The position numbers were made by a program, and so were the translations under genes. Source: Crotalaria pallida (taxonomy: Eukaryota > Streptophyta > Magnoliopsida > Fabales > Fabaceae). From it: a stretch of DNA of 64,000 nucleotides. The notes under the pieces are model-generated. The model searched no databases, was not told the DNA's origin, and was given only the letters and a program-made list of their open reading frames with translations. This document shows, one piece after another, positions 25,231-36,928 of the stretch; position 1 is the stretch's first letter, and each line of letters starts with the position of its first letter. The stretch is from positions 76,341,001 through 76,405,000 of the forward strand of contig CM075656.1 of the NCBI GenBank assembly GCA_037953625.1, in the 5' to 3' direction.

Positions 25231-27976
25231 GACGGCTGAGATTTCATGTTGTGGAAATGGAATATTAAGACATGAAGCGGAGAGCGGGGGAAGGTGGATT
25301 TGACTTAGTTTCTCCTAACGACGTCGTTTTTTGGTTTCAAGAGCGCGCGCGCGAGGTTTTCGATTCTTCCCTCGCTTCTTCTGAATCCATGCATCGGTTC
25401 TTTCTTTCTTTCATGTGCAAACATGGACATATAAGATATTCTACTTTATTTAGAAAGATGAGATTAGAAGAAAATAAAATGTGTTTTAATGAATTTATTT
25501 ATTTGTGTCAATCAAGTATGGAATGGGTTATATGCAAAAGCTTGGAAAGGGTTAAAAGATTTTAATTAAAAAATCTGAAATTACCAACAAAGTCCAGTAT
25601 AGTTGGTAGATAGTTAGGTTCCTTAAACATGATGTCAGACCTTGCCATGGATATAGAAAATGCTTTGTTGGTAGAGACAAAACTCACTTCAAATATATAT
25701 AAATTCACCAAATAAATATATATATATATATATATAACAACTTAAATCAGTTTTTTTTTTCAAGAGGCTAAATTACGTATTTGTCCCCTTACCTATTTTT
25801 CAATTTCAAATTGGTCCTTCACGTTTCTTTTTTGGTATCATATTGATTCCTCATGTTTCTTTTTGCTATCAAATTGGTCTCTAATTCACTGTTCATCCTA
25901 CGTGTCAACATCTTATTGGTCCAAATTTGCAATGTTGGATAGAGAAATGACACGTATACGTATTTTATTGGTTCGCATACCATGAATAGTGATTTAGAGA
26001 CCAAATTGATAGTGTAAATAAATGCGAGGGACCAATATGATTAAAAAAATACGTAAGGAACCAATTTGAAATTGAAAAATAAGGTAAGGGACCAAATACG
26101 TAGTTTAGCCGTTTTCAAGAACCAAAAACATATTTAAACCTTTTATTTTATTATTTTAATTATCGTTTCTTGTTTATTTTAGAGAAATAAATATTATGAC
26201 AACTTCAATTTGTTCCTATGATTTGTAAATAACCCACAACATAGTGGTATTAATTGGAATGAATGGTTTACCCTTTCCTTCAAGCGAATCTCTTGGCCAA
26301 GAAATATGTTCCTACTACCACGGGTATAGAGATTGTTTTGAAAAAAAGATATGATGGATTTTTTTTTATCGCATTGTTGTTATATTGAACTCTATTTGAG
26401 TAATTATGATTGTTCCTAAAATTTTTGGACTCTATAAAATTTATAAATGTTATTTTATGTTTTGTGAAAATCATGACCTTACTCTTTGTTAACTCGTTGT
26501 TGCTTTGGGTAAATTGGTTTGAGATATGAAAAGTGTTTAGTATGTGATATTGAAGACGCCTAGATACTCTTGCTTTGAATGGAATGTATAACTTTGATAT
26601 GTATTTAGCTCTTTAAAGAATTATGATATATTACATAGATTTCGGTAATCAAGTAAGATTGGTATTTGAAATGTTGGATTAAGGAAATTTTATCATTTTT
26701 GTTTATGCCCAAGTGTGTACGTACATCGGTTAAAATTCACAAAGATAACATTGTTGAGATGGATTTATCGTAATTTTATTCATTTCATTAGTACCATCGT
26801 TTTTTAACCTGATTCAACAAGTTTATGCATATGTATTAAGCTTATGTAGTTATTTTATTAATAAAATATCAATTTTACAATTCTTAAGATTAATGGAATT
26901 GAAAAAATAATCATAAGTCAACGTTATTTATTTTACAGAGATTCCAAAATCTATATTTTTTAAAAAAACTTTCTACTACAATTGGTTTCTTAAAACACTT
27001 GTTAGTATTTGTCTTAAACCATAATAGGATATATAAAAACCACTAGCTTATTAAATGAACATATATGGTGTGATTTTTGAACAACCACCATGGTCCTGTC
27101 ATGAGACTTAATTACATGAGATGTTTTTTTTTTGGCCAATGGAGCTAGTAATCTATCGATAAAGATTTTGATTGTGCAACCACAAATAAACTTAAGAGTT
27201 AGGAATATCAATTATTCACTTTATATCTGCAACCACAACAACAAAAGTTCATAATGGAAACCAAATAAATATTTCACAGACCAATGCATTTCTGTCTACG
27301 ACAATTAATTTTTAGTCAAGACAAGCTTACACTTGGTATATAAATGACCACCAATTCTCAATAGAAGCAAAATTTGAGTTTTTTTTTTTATATAAGCAAA
27401 GAATTTTAGCAACACCAAAATCGGGGTCAAAATAAGCATCATTATACACTTGAACTTCATAGACCTATGAAGGGTTTGAACAAGATACTCAATCATATGC
27501 TCAATAAAGGCCAAAACCGAAAAAGAATAATACAATCCACTTCACAAGAAAGTGAAGCAACCAAAACGACACCAAAACCACAAACAACCCATCACCTAAA
27601 AAACCAACCATGAGAAAATTTGAGATTTAAATTGATACTAATTCGCCTTTAACCTTCAAGTTAGCTGCAATGCATGTCGCCAATTATGGAGAGAAACAAA
27701 ATGCAATTATTTTCCCTTATAACTAATCAAGAATTATGAGAATGAAAGCTATAGAATGAAATCTTTATTAAAAAAAAAAAGCTATAAAATGAAATGTAGT
27801 TAATGTTGTTATTGAAGCTCAATCCATAATTAAAAATAAAGAGTATAAACTACAAACATGCATTAACAACTAAGGAGAATAAACAATAAATCCAGGTTAA
27901 CATAAGAAATAAACATAAAGAACCCAACAACACAAAAGACAATGACAACATGTTCATACCCTAATCAACAACACTA
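25231..27976. other. intergenic DNA between BARD1 and the F-box gene
   Basis: Apart from the MITE at 25766-26111 and a (TA)n run near 25720 I see no supported gene. An ORF at 25272-25565 lies in the BARD1 promoter and has no recognisable domain. The rest is AT-rich with scattered homopolymers. Confidence 0.4.
25766..26111. mobile_element. MULE-type MITE (346 bp)
   Basis: Ends GGCTAAATTACGTATTTG and its inverse ending TACGTAGTTTAGCC, flanked by a 9-bp duplication TTTTCAAGA (25757-25765 and 26112-26120). The arms carry the ...GGTCCTTCACG / ...GGGACCAA motifs common to the group at 1830, 47032 and 48708. Non-coding. Confidence 0.85.
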
Positions 27977-29137
27977 TTAGACGAAAACTGGAAAACACTG
28001 GTGGACACGAAATGTGCGAGGGATGGACAAAATTTTTCGCGAGCAAATAATTCTTCCCTGTAAGTCTCCATCACCATTTTTCATGACCTGAATTTCATTG
28101 CACCAAATGTCCAAGTCTTTTTCTGGCCTTCTCTTTCCTCTAAGCAGAAGCAAGTTTCCATCAACACAAGTCAAAGCTGAATAAGCCGCGCTCTCATCCT
28201 CCCCTATGAACAAACCATCATTATCATTGACATATGTCAATATATTCCACTTTTCCTCTCCCGTTTTCGAAATATGAATTTTTCCAAACATATCGCAGAA
28301 GTAGAAAATCCCATCCATGATAACGTTTGCCAAATAAAAATCACTCTCAACTTCCTCCCATATTCCGTTATGAGGATCAAATGCCATGACTAGCTCATCT
28401 TCTTCATCTTCCACAAGAACGTACAATTTATTATTAATGACAGCGCAATTCCTGAAAATCTTCCAATCAAATTCCCAAATCTCCTTCACAAGATTAAATG
28501 GGCAAACAAACTCCACCCATTCCCCGACATTCGGGTCGAGTACCTCGGCTTGAATTCTACTTGGCCAAGCCCCGCCTACCACATAAATCTTTCCACCATC
28601 TAGAACATTCGCCACGGCACGTTCCCGACCCGCAAGCAAGTCCGGGCCACGTGCCCATGTGTTGACACGACAATCCAACATCCACACCTCTGGGGATGGT
28701 TTGTTATCTGACTTGGTACCGCCGATGACGTAGATGGTGGTACCGACTACCAAAAATGAAGCAAGCTTAAAGTTTGTGGTGGGTGAGGGGATGTGAGGGA
28801 TTGGAATAGGGGCAAGGAGTTCAGAGTTGAAGGAATTGAAAGGGTTCCGAGAGAGCATGAACCAAAGGCAAGTGTTGCGTTCGCGATCACAAAAAGTAGC
28901 GTAGAAGAAGAGTTCATTGGTGGTGGTGAAGGAGGAGTGAAGGTTGATGAAGTGAGGGGAACGAAGAATGGAGCGGATGGGTTTTGAAATGAGTGAGAGG
29001 GCTGGGTGTTTGGAGCGTGGGACACGTTTCAAACAATTCAAGGCGACATCGTTCGGAAGTGATGGGATCAACATCCCATCCTCATATATTGATTCTTCTT
29101 CTACTTCGGATGCTATTGGTTCAGAAGGTGAAGACAT
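27977..29137 (-). CDS. F-box/kelch-repeat protein (SKIP6-like)
   Basis: Likely substrate-recognition subunit of an SCF ubiquitin ligase. It is intronless, 386 residues, and starts at the first ATG about 50 bp below a TATA box. A plant-type F-box lies at about residues 22-68 (LIPSLPNDVALNCLKRVPR then SLISKPIRSILRSPHF). Kelch repeats follow, clearest at IYVIGG...VWMLD...W and IYVVGG...EVLDP...W, then weaker ones to the C-terminus, together enough for a partial or full beta-propeller. SKIP6-like is my best family guess from the F-box/kelch spacing; target proteins are unknown. It lies between BARD1 and PSAT1, which are adjacent in Arabidopsis. Its upstream region is a 352-bp tandem duplication. 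Confidence 0.85.
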   Translation of the reverse strand: MSSPSEPIASEVEEESIYEDGMLIPSLPNDVALNCLKRVPRSKHPALSLISKPIRSILRSPHFINLHSSFTTTNELFFYATFCDRERNTCLWFMLSRNPFNSFNSELLAPIPIPHIPSPTTNFKLASFLVVGTTIYVIGGTKSDNKPSPEVWMLDCRVNTWARGPDLLAGRERAVANVLDGGKIYVVGGAWPSRIQAEVLDPNVGEWVEFVCPFNLVKEIWEFDWKIFRNCAVINNKLYVLVEDEEDELVMAFDPHNGIWEEVESDFYLANVIMDGIFYFCDMFGKIHISKTGEEKWNILTYVNDNDGLFIGEDESAAYSALTCVDGNLLLLRGKRRPEKDLDIWCNEIQVMKNGDGDLQGRIICSRKILSIPRTFRVHQCFPVFV

Positions 29138-29189
29138 GGCTATGACTAGAAATTCTCGAAATTGAGTTGGATTGTTAAGCCAACACTCA

Positions 29190-29197
29190 TATATATA
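29190..29197 (-). promoter_or_regulatory. TATA box of the F-box/kelch gene
   Basis: TATATATA on the minus strand, 53 bp upstream of the start codon. The tandem duplication begins right at this box. Confidence 0.6.
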
Positions 29198-29889
29198 GGA
29201 GAGGCAAGCTAGTGTTGTGTTAAGTAAAGGTCATATTTTAATAGGTTATGAATGCAAATGGTGTTTTTTTAAGGGCATTTATTAATCATTCAAAAGAAAT
29301 AAATAGCCATTTATTAGGTACATTTAAATTCATTAATTATTAAAAAGGTACGATAATTATGAATAGAGATAAAATCAAAATATTTTTTTGGTGAACATAC
29401 ACAAAAGTTATCATCCAGCCAATAGTCAAAGACTAATCCTCTCCGAGACGTAGAGATCACCGAAGTGAGTTTTGCTTATAACAACAAAGTCTTTTCCATC
29501 CCACGTCAAGAATTGAACCTCTGACATCATACTTAAGTAAGGTAGTGTAGGAGAGGCAAGGTAGTGTTGTGTTAAGTAAAGGTCATATTTTAATAGGTTA
29601 TGAATGCAAATGGTGTTTTTTTAAGGGCATTTATTAATCATTCAAAAGAAATAAATAGCCATTTATTAGGTACATTTAAATTCATTAATTATTAAAAAGG
29701 TACGATAGTTATGAATAGAGATAAAATCAAAATAATTTTTTTGGTGAACATACACAAAAGGTATCAGCCAATAGTCAAACACTAATCATCTCCGAGACGT
29801 AGAGATCACCAAAGTAAATTTTGCTTATAACAACAAAGTCTTCTTCATACCCATGACAATAATTGAATTTATGACATCTTACTTAAGAA
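29196..29889. repeat. tandem duplication (about 350 bp x 2) including a SINE-like tail
   Basis: The block from 29196 recurs from 29548 (offset 352 bp) with scattered substitutions. In each unit the distal part (about 29393-29537 and 29745-29889) on the minus strand has a B-box-like GGTTCAATTC, a common plant SINE-like body (GAGATCACC/GGTGATCTC, CAACAAAGTC) and an A-rich end (CACCAAAAAAA). A SINE was therefore probably present before the duplication, and the second copy has decayed at its B box. Confidence 0.8.
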
Positions 29890-30047
29890 CCAGTCATCTA
29901 TCAATTGTGTTGGGCCTTATTAGTGAGATAAAATCAAATTAAACAGAACTGAAATAGTTAGCAAAAACATGTCTAGTTCATAAGGATTCAATTGATTCTC
30001 TGTGCTAGCGTGAGAATTCCGTTATGATGATTATAAGTAATTTGTTG

Positions 30048-30333
30048 CTCCCTCCATCCCATTATCTTAATAAAAAAAATATATATGTAAAAAAATTGTC
30101 CCAATTTAAACTAAAAATCATAAATCAAATATTTTTAAAATGGTACATCATGTTTGCGATTGAATAATTAAGGAAAGGAATACCGAACTATTAAGAAATA
30201 AAATATGTGATTCATTAATAGAGGGAAAAAATAAGGTAAATTTGCATAGCTTTTATTTGTAATTAATAAATTACATTAATTCTTATTTTCTTTTACGTTA
30301 TAAAAGTTTACCAAAATATTAGAAAAGAGGGAG
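30048..30333. mobile_element. Stowaway-like MITE (286 bp)
   Basis: Left end CTCCCTCCATCCC, right end AAAAGAGGGAG followed by TA. This is the classic CTCCCTCC terminus in inverse orientation at both ends. Non-coding. Confidence 0.75.
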
Positions 30334-31319
30334 TAATGTTTTTGTTAATGCTTTATAAGTCATAAGGCATCGGTACTTAGCTCACCCAAAATTTTCTTCT
30401 CCGAAACAATATAAAAAATTAAATTAAACTACATGAATTCTAAATAAATAAGATATTGCGCTATCATATTTTATATTATAAGCGCGCATAAAATGAAATA
30501 AAACTAGTGCCATGAGTTGCATGTGTTTTAAAAAGAAAAGAAAAATTTAGTTTCATGATAATAATTGTTTATTCAGTAAAAATGGTATAAGACGATATAT
30601 CATTTTTACTATCTAGACCCCAACCCCATGAGATGCACGGGAGAAATACGAAATCGATAAAACATTTTATAAAGTTGCAATTAATATTAGTTTTAATGTA
30701 TTGATAAAAATATTTCACAAAATTACAATTAATATTAGTTTTAATTTATTATTGAATAGTTATGAGGAATTTTAATATGAATAATGTTTAGTTGTAAATA
30801 AAGTATAATAATGTAAATATTCTTGTTAAAAAAATGTTTATGAAGGAGTCGATTAATATTATTATTTACGAAAGAGTCGATAAATTGGAGTCGATTAACA
30901 TTCTTGTATGTAATATTTTTAAACTAAAAAATTCGCTTTTAAAAAAAGTAAATAAAAGTGTTTTTGAAAAAGAAGTAATTAATGACATTTGAAATTAAAA
31001 ATAAAATTTATATGAAAGACAAAAAAAATTGATTTTTAGTAATTATTGCAACAAATCTGATTTGTACTAAAAAAGAATTTGATGTACCTTAAATTGACCA
31101 AAATCCAATGCAACTTCATGTTTCTTCACATTTATTTTTTAGTCTTCCTATTCATTCAGTAATCGATCATTCAAAGCAAGAGAAATAAAAGAAATAACAT
31201 AGGAAAATGAGGAATCTTTAAAGTATTAAACTTTATTTATAAATGAAGTCATTTGAAAAAAATATAGAACATAAGTGTAAAATATCATAGCTTGGTAATC
31301 GTACCTATTATTTAAAGAT
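30334..31319. other. AT-rich intergenic DNA
   Basis: No gene seen. Two loose copies of ATTAATATTAGTTTTAAT occur near 30685 and 30735, and GGAGTCGATTAA-type words recur near 30846-30900. Confidence 0.35.
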
Positions 31320-32000
31320 CGGTGCATGGTAGAAACACTCTTGTTTTATATTTTACTTGTTTGGACCATTACATGCGTCAGGAAGCATATAATAAAAAAA
31401 ATTCAAACCCAAATAGCAAAAACATGTACATAATAAAAAGAACACAGAAAAACCAAAGCATATTTTTTAATATATTGGATTTATTAAAATAAAAAAAGAG
31501 CCAGAGCACAAAAATCGGTGCATCGTAAAAGCACCCTTGTTTTATATTTTACTTGTTTGGACTGTTACCTGTGTCAAGAAGCATATAATAAAAAAATTCA
31601 AATTCAAATTCAAATAACAAAAGCATGTACATAAAAAGAACACAGAAAATCCAAAGCATATTTTTTTAATATATTAAAATTATTAAAATAAAAAAAATAA
31701 AAAAAGAGTCGGAGCACCAAAAACCGATGAATGATAGAAGCACTTTTGTTTTATATTTTACTTGTTTAGATCATTATCTGTGTCAGAAAGCATATAATAA
31801 AAAAATTTCAAATCCAAATAACAAAAACATGTACATAAAAAGAACACAAAAAACCCAAAGCATATTTTTTTTAAATATATTAGATTTATTAAAATAAAAA
31901 AAATTAAAAAAAAGAGTCGAAACACCAAAAACTGGTGCATGGTAAAAGCACCATTGTTTTATATTTTACTTGTTTGGACCATTACATATGTTAGAAAGCA
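31320..32000. repeat. tandem array of about 205-bp units
   Basis: Units starting GGTGCATGGTAGAAACAC (about 31321), GGTGCATCGTAAAAGCACC (about 31515), a worn copy (about 31725) and GGTGCATGGTAAAAGCACC (about 31933) each continue CTTGTTTTATATTTTACTTG and AAGCATATAATAAAAAA. The first three also contain AACATGTACATAA and CAAAGCATATTTTTT. Each unit head can fold as a GGTGC...GCACC hairpin. The last unit runs into the dispersed repeat that follows. Confidence 0.8.
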
Positions 32001-32350
32001 TATAATAAAAAAAATTCAAGTTATCTTTTCTCAATATATTTTCTCAACTTTGCTTCTCAAAGAAGCTTGATAATTGAAAAGTAAAATTTGCCCTTATTAA
32101 TTTCAAGTTCTCATGCTCATAATGTCCCCTTTTTCACTTCTCTCTTTTGGACGAGAATTTTTTTGTGCGATCGGTCTTCTAAAGATCAAGTGAGTAGAAT
32201 ACTATTCCATGGGACCCACTACTTATTAGATGAATAGTACTTGTTGAGTACTAATAATGGGCCCCACTACTACTTACTAAGGTGGGTGTTCCCGCCTTAA
32301 ATTGACCGATAGAGATTTATATAGTATAGATAACACTAGTTGTATCTATT
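31929..32350 (-). mobile_element. dispersed repeat, copy 1 (Helitron-like 5' terminus on minus strand)
   Basis: About 420 bp shared with 33918-34345, over 90 percent alike by eye. On the minus strand it contains TCTATACTATATAAATCTC from 32330, which resembles plant Helitron 5' ends. At its opposite end it has a GGTGCTTTTAC...GCACC hairpin. Just outside (32349-32380) the minus strand reads a CCGTGC...GCACGG hairpin then CTAG, a Helitron-like 3' end. Shared flanking bases beyond the TC mean the exact boundary is unresolved. Confidence 0.5.
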
Positions 32351-33081
32351 AAATCTACTAGGAAATTAACCCGTGCCACGCACGGATCCATTATGGTAAG
32401 CAATAAATTTAATTTTGAAATTTTTATACCTTGAAATAAAAGCTTGGATTGATATAATCACTTCCATAGGGCCAATGGATTGACGTCTAAGAGAGAATGA
32501 TTTTTTTTTTATTTTAAATAGATTAATGTTAATATTTACCAATTTATAAATGACCTTTTTTAGATTAATGTGTTTTAAAAAGAAAAGTGAGTAATTGCGT
32601 AATATATTTCATGTGAACTATAACATTATATTAAAAAAAATGAAACAATTTAATGTATTTGTGTTGTTGCATTAATTTGTGTCGGTTTTATATGTATAGT
32701 AAAAGAAATTTCTAATTTAGAAAAAAATTTTGATGAAAGCAAACTTATAATTACATTGCATACTGGAATTGAACATAAACATAGTTTGAAAGTGAAATAG
32801 ATAATGAAAAAGCAGAAATAGAAATAAAGTTAACAAAATGACAATAGGTAGTCTTGGGTTGTAGCTGACATTACAATAATATAACATTTAAAATAGAAAA
32901 TAACCAAAGTAACAAGTATATGTAGCACTACCAAAATTTGCAGAATCAGTCATCCGGCTATCCATTTCTGCCTTAGATTGCATTTCCTGCGGTTTGTACA
33001 ATAATCAATGTTGAGTAATGGTAGAATGGAATTGTTAACTTTATTATTTGTGGTTATAGATTTGGTAAAGTTAAAGCAACT

Positions 33082-33135
<54 letters not shown>

Positions 33136-33917
33136 CCTGAAAGTAGAATGATTGAGCTTTCGAAAGGGAACACAAAATCATTGCGGCCCTACTTGATTGC
33201 AACGCAAAAGAAACAATACATAGTAAACTTTAGTATATTATGTATGCTTAATTTGATTTTAATCTGGAATCACATATATCTAGAAACAACCTCGTGCCAT
33301 GCATGGGGCCAATAAGATAACCAACAAAGTTAAGTATGAAATTATCGGTGCGATGCATGGATTAATTGTTAATTAATTACTACGGATTAATATAAATACA
33401 TATTACAATGTAATTTTTAAATAGTTTCTTTATCTTATTATTCCATAACTTGTATGATATTTTAAATAGTTTTTTTATCTTATAAAATCATCTTCCATTT
33501 CAAAAAATAATTAATAAAAAATACAATAGGTATAATCTTATTTCTCTTCTCTTTTGAAAATATATTGATATAAAAAATTATGTTAATGATATGATATTAT
33601 TTATATAAAATAATACTCTTTTAACAGATTTACAATACGGATTCATGATTGAAAGCAAATTTCAATAATCTTTTTACTCCTTCCGTCGTTATTTATAAGA
33701 TCCTTTGAATAGATTTTATGTTCATTAACAAAATTGGTTAATTGAAAGATTTTATATGTATTTACAAAACGATCCCTATTAATTGAAAGTATAAATATGG
33801 GAAATTTGAAATTAGGAAATGGAATGCAACGATACTGCGAGATTTGGTTCTAAATATATAACATCTATCTATAAAATTGATGCATCATTCAATTTTACTT
33901 GTTTTATAACAATTATA
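32351..33917. other. AT-rich repeat interior
   Basis: Lies between the two dispersed-repeat copies. It holds hairpin words CCCGTGCCACGCACGG (about 32367) and CTCGTGCCATGCATGGGG (about 33291), a (TA)n run at 33088-33133 and a Stowaway-like start (CTCCTTCCGTCG, 33677). No gene is seen; the + strand ORF at 33819-34220 runs across repeat boundaries. Confidence 0.4.
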
Positions 33918-34345
33918 AACTGGTGCATGCTAAAAGCACCATTGTTTTATATTTTGCTTGTTTGGACCATTGCCTGTGTTAGAAAGCATATAATAAAAAA
34001 AATTCAAGTTATATTTTCTCAACTTTGCTTCTCAAAGAAGCTTGATAATTGGAAAGTAAAATTTGCCCTTATTAATTTCAAGTTCTCATGCCCATACTGT
34101 CCCCTTTTTCACTTCTCTCTTTTGGGCAAGAATTTTTTTTTTTTTTTTTGCGATCGGTCTTCTAAGGATCAAGTGAGTAGAATACTATTCCATGGGATCC
34201 ACTACTTAGTAGATGAGTAGTACTTGTTGAGTACTAATAATGGGGCCCACTACTACTTACTAAGGTGGGTGTTCCCGCCTTCAATTGACCCGATGGAGAT
34301 TTATATAGTATAGATAACACTAGTTGTATCTATTAAATCTATTAT
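33918..34345 (-). mobile_element. dispersed repeat, copy 2 (Helitron-like 5' terminus on minus strand)
   Basis: Second copy of the 31929-32350 repeat, with the 5'-like end TCTATACTATATAAATCTCC starting at 34314 on the minus strand. A poly-T expansion at about 34134-34149 is the main difference. A possible matching 3' end on the minus strand (short hairpin then CTAG) is at about 33278 or 32349; I cannot choose between them. Confidence 0.5.
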
Positions 34346-34755
34346 TTGGCTAATGTCTTTTATAAGGTAAATTTTTTATTTACAGATTAATTTTTCACAT
34401 AGCCTAGTTTATAATTGTCAACATATATTAAAATAGGTGAAGTTGAGGGGTATTTTTTACCTTCCCTTCATGATAGTTTTTCCCTCCAAATTTGTTTCTA
34501 ATCCTAGTCATCCATTGCAAATAAATCACATCCGTTCATATTCCTCCTAAATTTCATTCTAATCCTAGTCATCCATTGCAAGTAAATCACATTCGTCCAT
34601 ATATTTTTAATCTTTTCATTTTCCTTTCATTTTATGACTGCTTACAATTGAAACAGTTAATATTTTTCATTATTTCCTTTCAATGTGCGATGCAACAAAT
34701 GCTATTCTGACCGCTTACAATTGATAGTCATGGAAAGCTTGAAAAGTGACAAGGT
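34346..34755. other. AT-rich DNA with short direct repeat
   Basis: CTAATCCTAGTCATCCATTGCAA occurs twice in variant form, near 34498 and 34558. No gene is seen. Confidence 0.35.
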
Positions 34756-34884
34756 TACATTAAGCATATGAACAGTTAGTATTTTTTTTTAATTGGTAGA
34801 AAGCCTTCCATTCAATTAGTATTTTTTCCATTTTTTTTTTGTATTTTTAAGTGTTTGAATTTTGCTCAAACATTTCTTAATACA

Positions 34885-34935
34885 GAGACTTGAGACTTGA
34901 TGGTGCACAAAAGAAAATCAAAGAATGTGAAGAAG
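34885..34935 (+). other. exon-like fragment, plus strand
   Basis: A CAG acceptor at about 34883-34885 and a GTAAGTG donor at about 34935 bound a stretch encoding LRLDGAQKKIKECEE in one frame. A second copy near 35600-35640 keeps the donor but not the acceptor. I do not recognise the parent gene. Confidence 0.35.
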
Positions 34936-35056
34936 TAAGTGAAATTCTTTTCAATATTGCGTTGATCTTTAACTCAATATTTCTTTTTTTATAATATGTT
35001 GATCATGAAAGCCTTCCTTTCAATTTATCTTTTAAATTTTTGTTTAAACATATTAC

Positions 35057-35196
35057 CTTGATGATTTCAATGAAATTCACTTCTTTGGTGACCAAACTTA
35101 CAAGGTAGTCCATCAGTTTATTATGCAAATTTTTTATTTTATCAAAACTACTATGTGCATCATCGTATATTTCCTGCCCCTCTAGGCCTCTACAAT
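35057..35196 (-). other. exon-like fragment, minus strand (140 bp)
   Basis: On the minus strand a pyrimidine-poor but valid TGCAG acceptor precedes 35196, and an ATCAAG/GTAATATG donor follows 35057. The open frame between encodes a helical, charged stretch (IYDDAHSSFDKIKNLHNKL, then DYLVSLVTKEVNFIEIIK). That is more protein-like than its AT-rich surroundings. It may be a captured gene piece; origin unknown. Confidence 0.4.
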
Positions 35197-36192
35197 CTGC
35201 ATATATATATAAATACTTGGTCATTTTGTTTTCTATTTAAAACTTATTTGTTACCGGCCTTTCGTCTTTCAATGGGAATTTTTTTTTTATTTTTGGTATC
35301 AAAATGCCACTTGCAAAAAAAAAAACGTATAAAGAAGGAAACCTTAGTTGTTTGAGCATATGAACAGTTAGTATTTTTTTTATTTTTTATTTTTTAAATT
35401 GGTGGAAAGCCTTCATTTCAACTGAAATTATTTCCTTATTAAGTATATTTTATTTCCTTATTTGTCATAAACATTAAGCATATGAACAGTTAGTATCATT
35501 TTTTTTTTAATTGGCAGCTAGAAAGCTTTTTCATTTTTTTTTTGGTATTTTTAAGTGATTGAATTTTGCTCAAACATTTCTTAATACATGGACTTAAGAC
35601 TTGATGGTGCACAAAAGAATATCAAAGAATGTGAAGAAGTAAGTTAAATTCTTTTCAATATTGCGTTGATCTTTAACACAATATTTCTTCTCAATATTTA
35701 TTTTTTTATAATATGATGATGAAAGTCTTCCTTCCAATTTATCATTTAAATTTTTGATTAAACATATTACCTTGATGATTTCAATTATTTTTTTTTGGGG
35801 TATCAAAATGCTTCAAATTGCCTCACAAAAGTTGTTATAAGTTGTAACATGCAAGCTGTTGACATTTTTACCCAATTCTGGATGCTGACACGAATCATTT
35901 TTCTTGCTTTAAATTATTCCTTTAATGCCCAAATAACTGGAAACGTGTGTGTATAATAATATTTCTTTTCAATATTGTGTTGATCTTTAACACAATATTT
36001 CTTCTCAATATTTCTTTTTTTTATAATATGTTGATCATGAAAGCCTTCCTTTCAATTTATCATTTCAATTTATTCAATCACATGTAAATAAAATTAATGT
36101 TTAATGTTTGAACAAATGGAAAGCCCTTCAAAAAAAATTTGGAAGGATAGCAAAATTTAAGACCCATGCATCGCACGGGCAATTTTCCTAAT

Positions 36193-36866
36193 ATTTTAAA
36201 ACATGCTAATAAGTTAACCAAATTAATTTATTTATCTATTTATTTATGGGCATAAAATATGCATACATACGTATAAATATATACATATATATATATATGT
36301 TGTTGCGTATTTTTTGCACAAAAGGTTTATTGACTCATAACAATCTATTTTGTTAGATTTAAATCTATTATCCTAATTCTAAGTATTTTTAGTGATGTTA
36401 CAAGAAATATTCTTTTTGTTTAGGTTTTCTTTTGAAATTGAATATCATACATTCTCGAAAATGTTCATAGAAAAATTAAAAAAAATATAAATTGAAATAT
36501 GTATATAAAATTATTTTTACATACATTTAGATAGTTTCTTCTATTCTTTCTTTTATATAAAAAAATATTAATTATAAAAAATGATTCACTAACACATTGC
36601 AGTATTATTCTCTTTGATTTCACAAAAATTAATATGAAATCAGAATAACAAAAGGTGTAAATGAGTGAAAATATTTCAAATTGTAGGTGAGAAAGACTAA
36701 ATCTAAAATTTTAAGATCAACGAAGAATAGTATAAAGAATGAGAGAAATAACATAATGAAAAATGTGAGCATACAAATGAATTTTGATGAAAAATAAATT
36801 AAAATATATAAAAGAAAAATACCCAAAAAATTGAAAGAAAGAAGGATTGACAAAGATGATGTGAAA

Positions 36867-36928
<62 letters not shown>

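Larger units (their letters stand above)
34761..36192 (+). mobile_element. Helitron-like non-autonomous element with internal duplication
   Basis: A roughly 300-bp segment beginning AAGCATATGAACAGTTAGTA (34763) recurs from about 35476, and part recurs again near 35960-36070. The block ends with CCCATGCATCGCACGGG hairpin, about 10 bp, then CTAA followed by T (36189-36193), matching the Helitron 3' rule (hairpin, CTRR, insertion at AT). The 5' TC end is not identified. Exon-like fragments occur on both strands. Confidence 0.45.

Noticed and set aside
25272..25565. 97-residue plus-strand ORF upstream of BARD1
   Set aside because: Overlaps the BARD1 promoter, no recognisable domain, and composition drifts to AT-rich within the frame.
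31320..32000. CRISPR-like or satellite array
   Set aside because: Units are long and contiguous with no spacers; a plant tandem repeat of transposon origin explains it.
33819..34220. 133-residue plus-strand ORF
   Set aside because: Crosses the border of a dispersed repeat and a poly-T tract; no domain.
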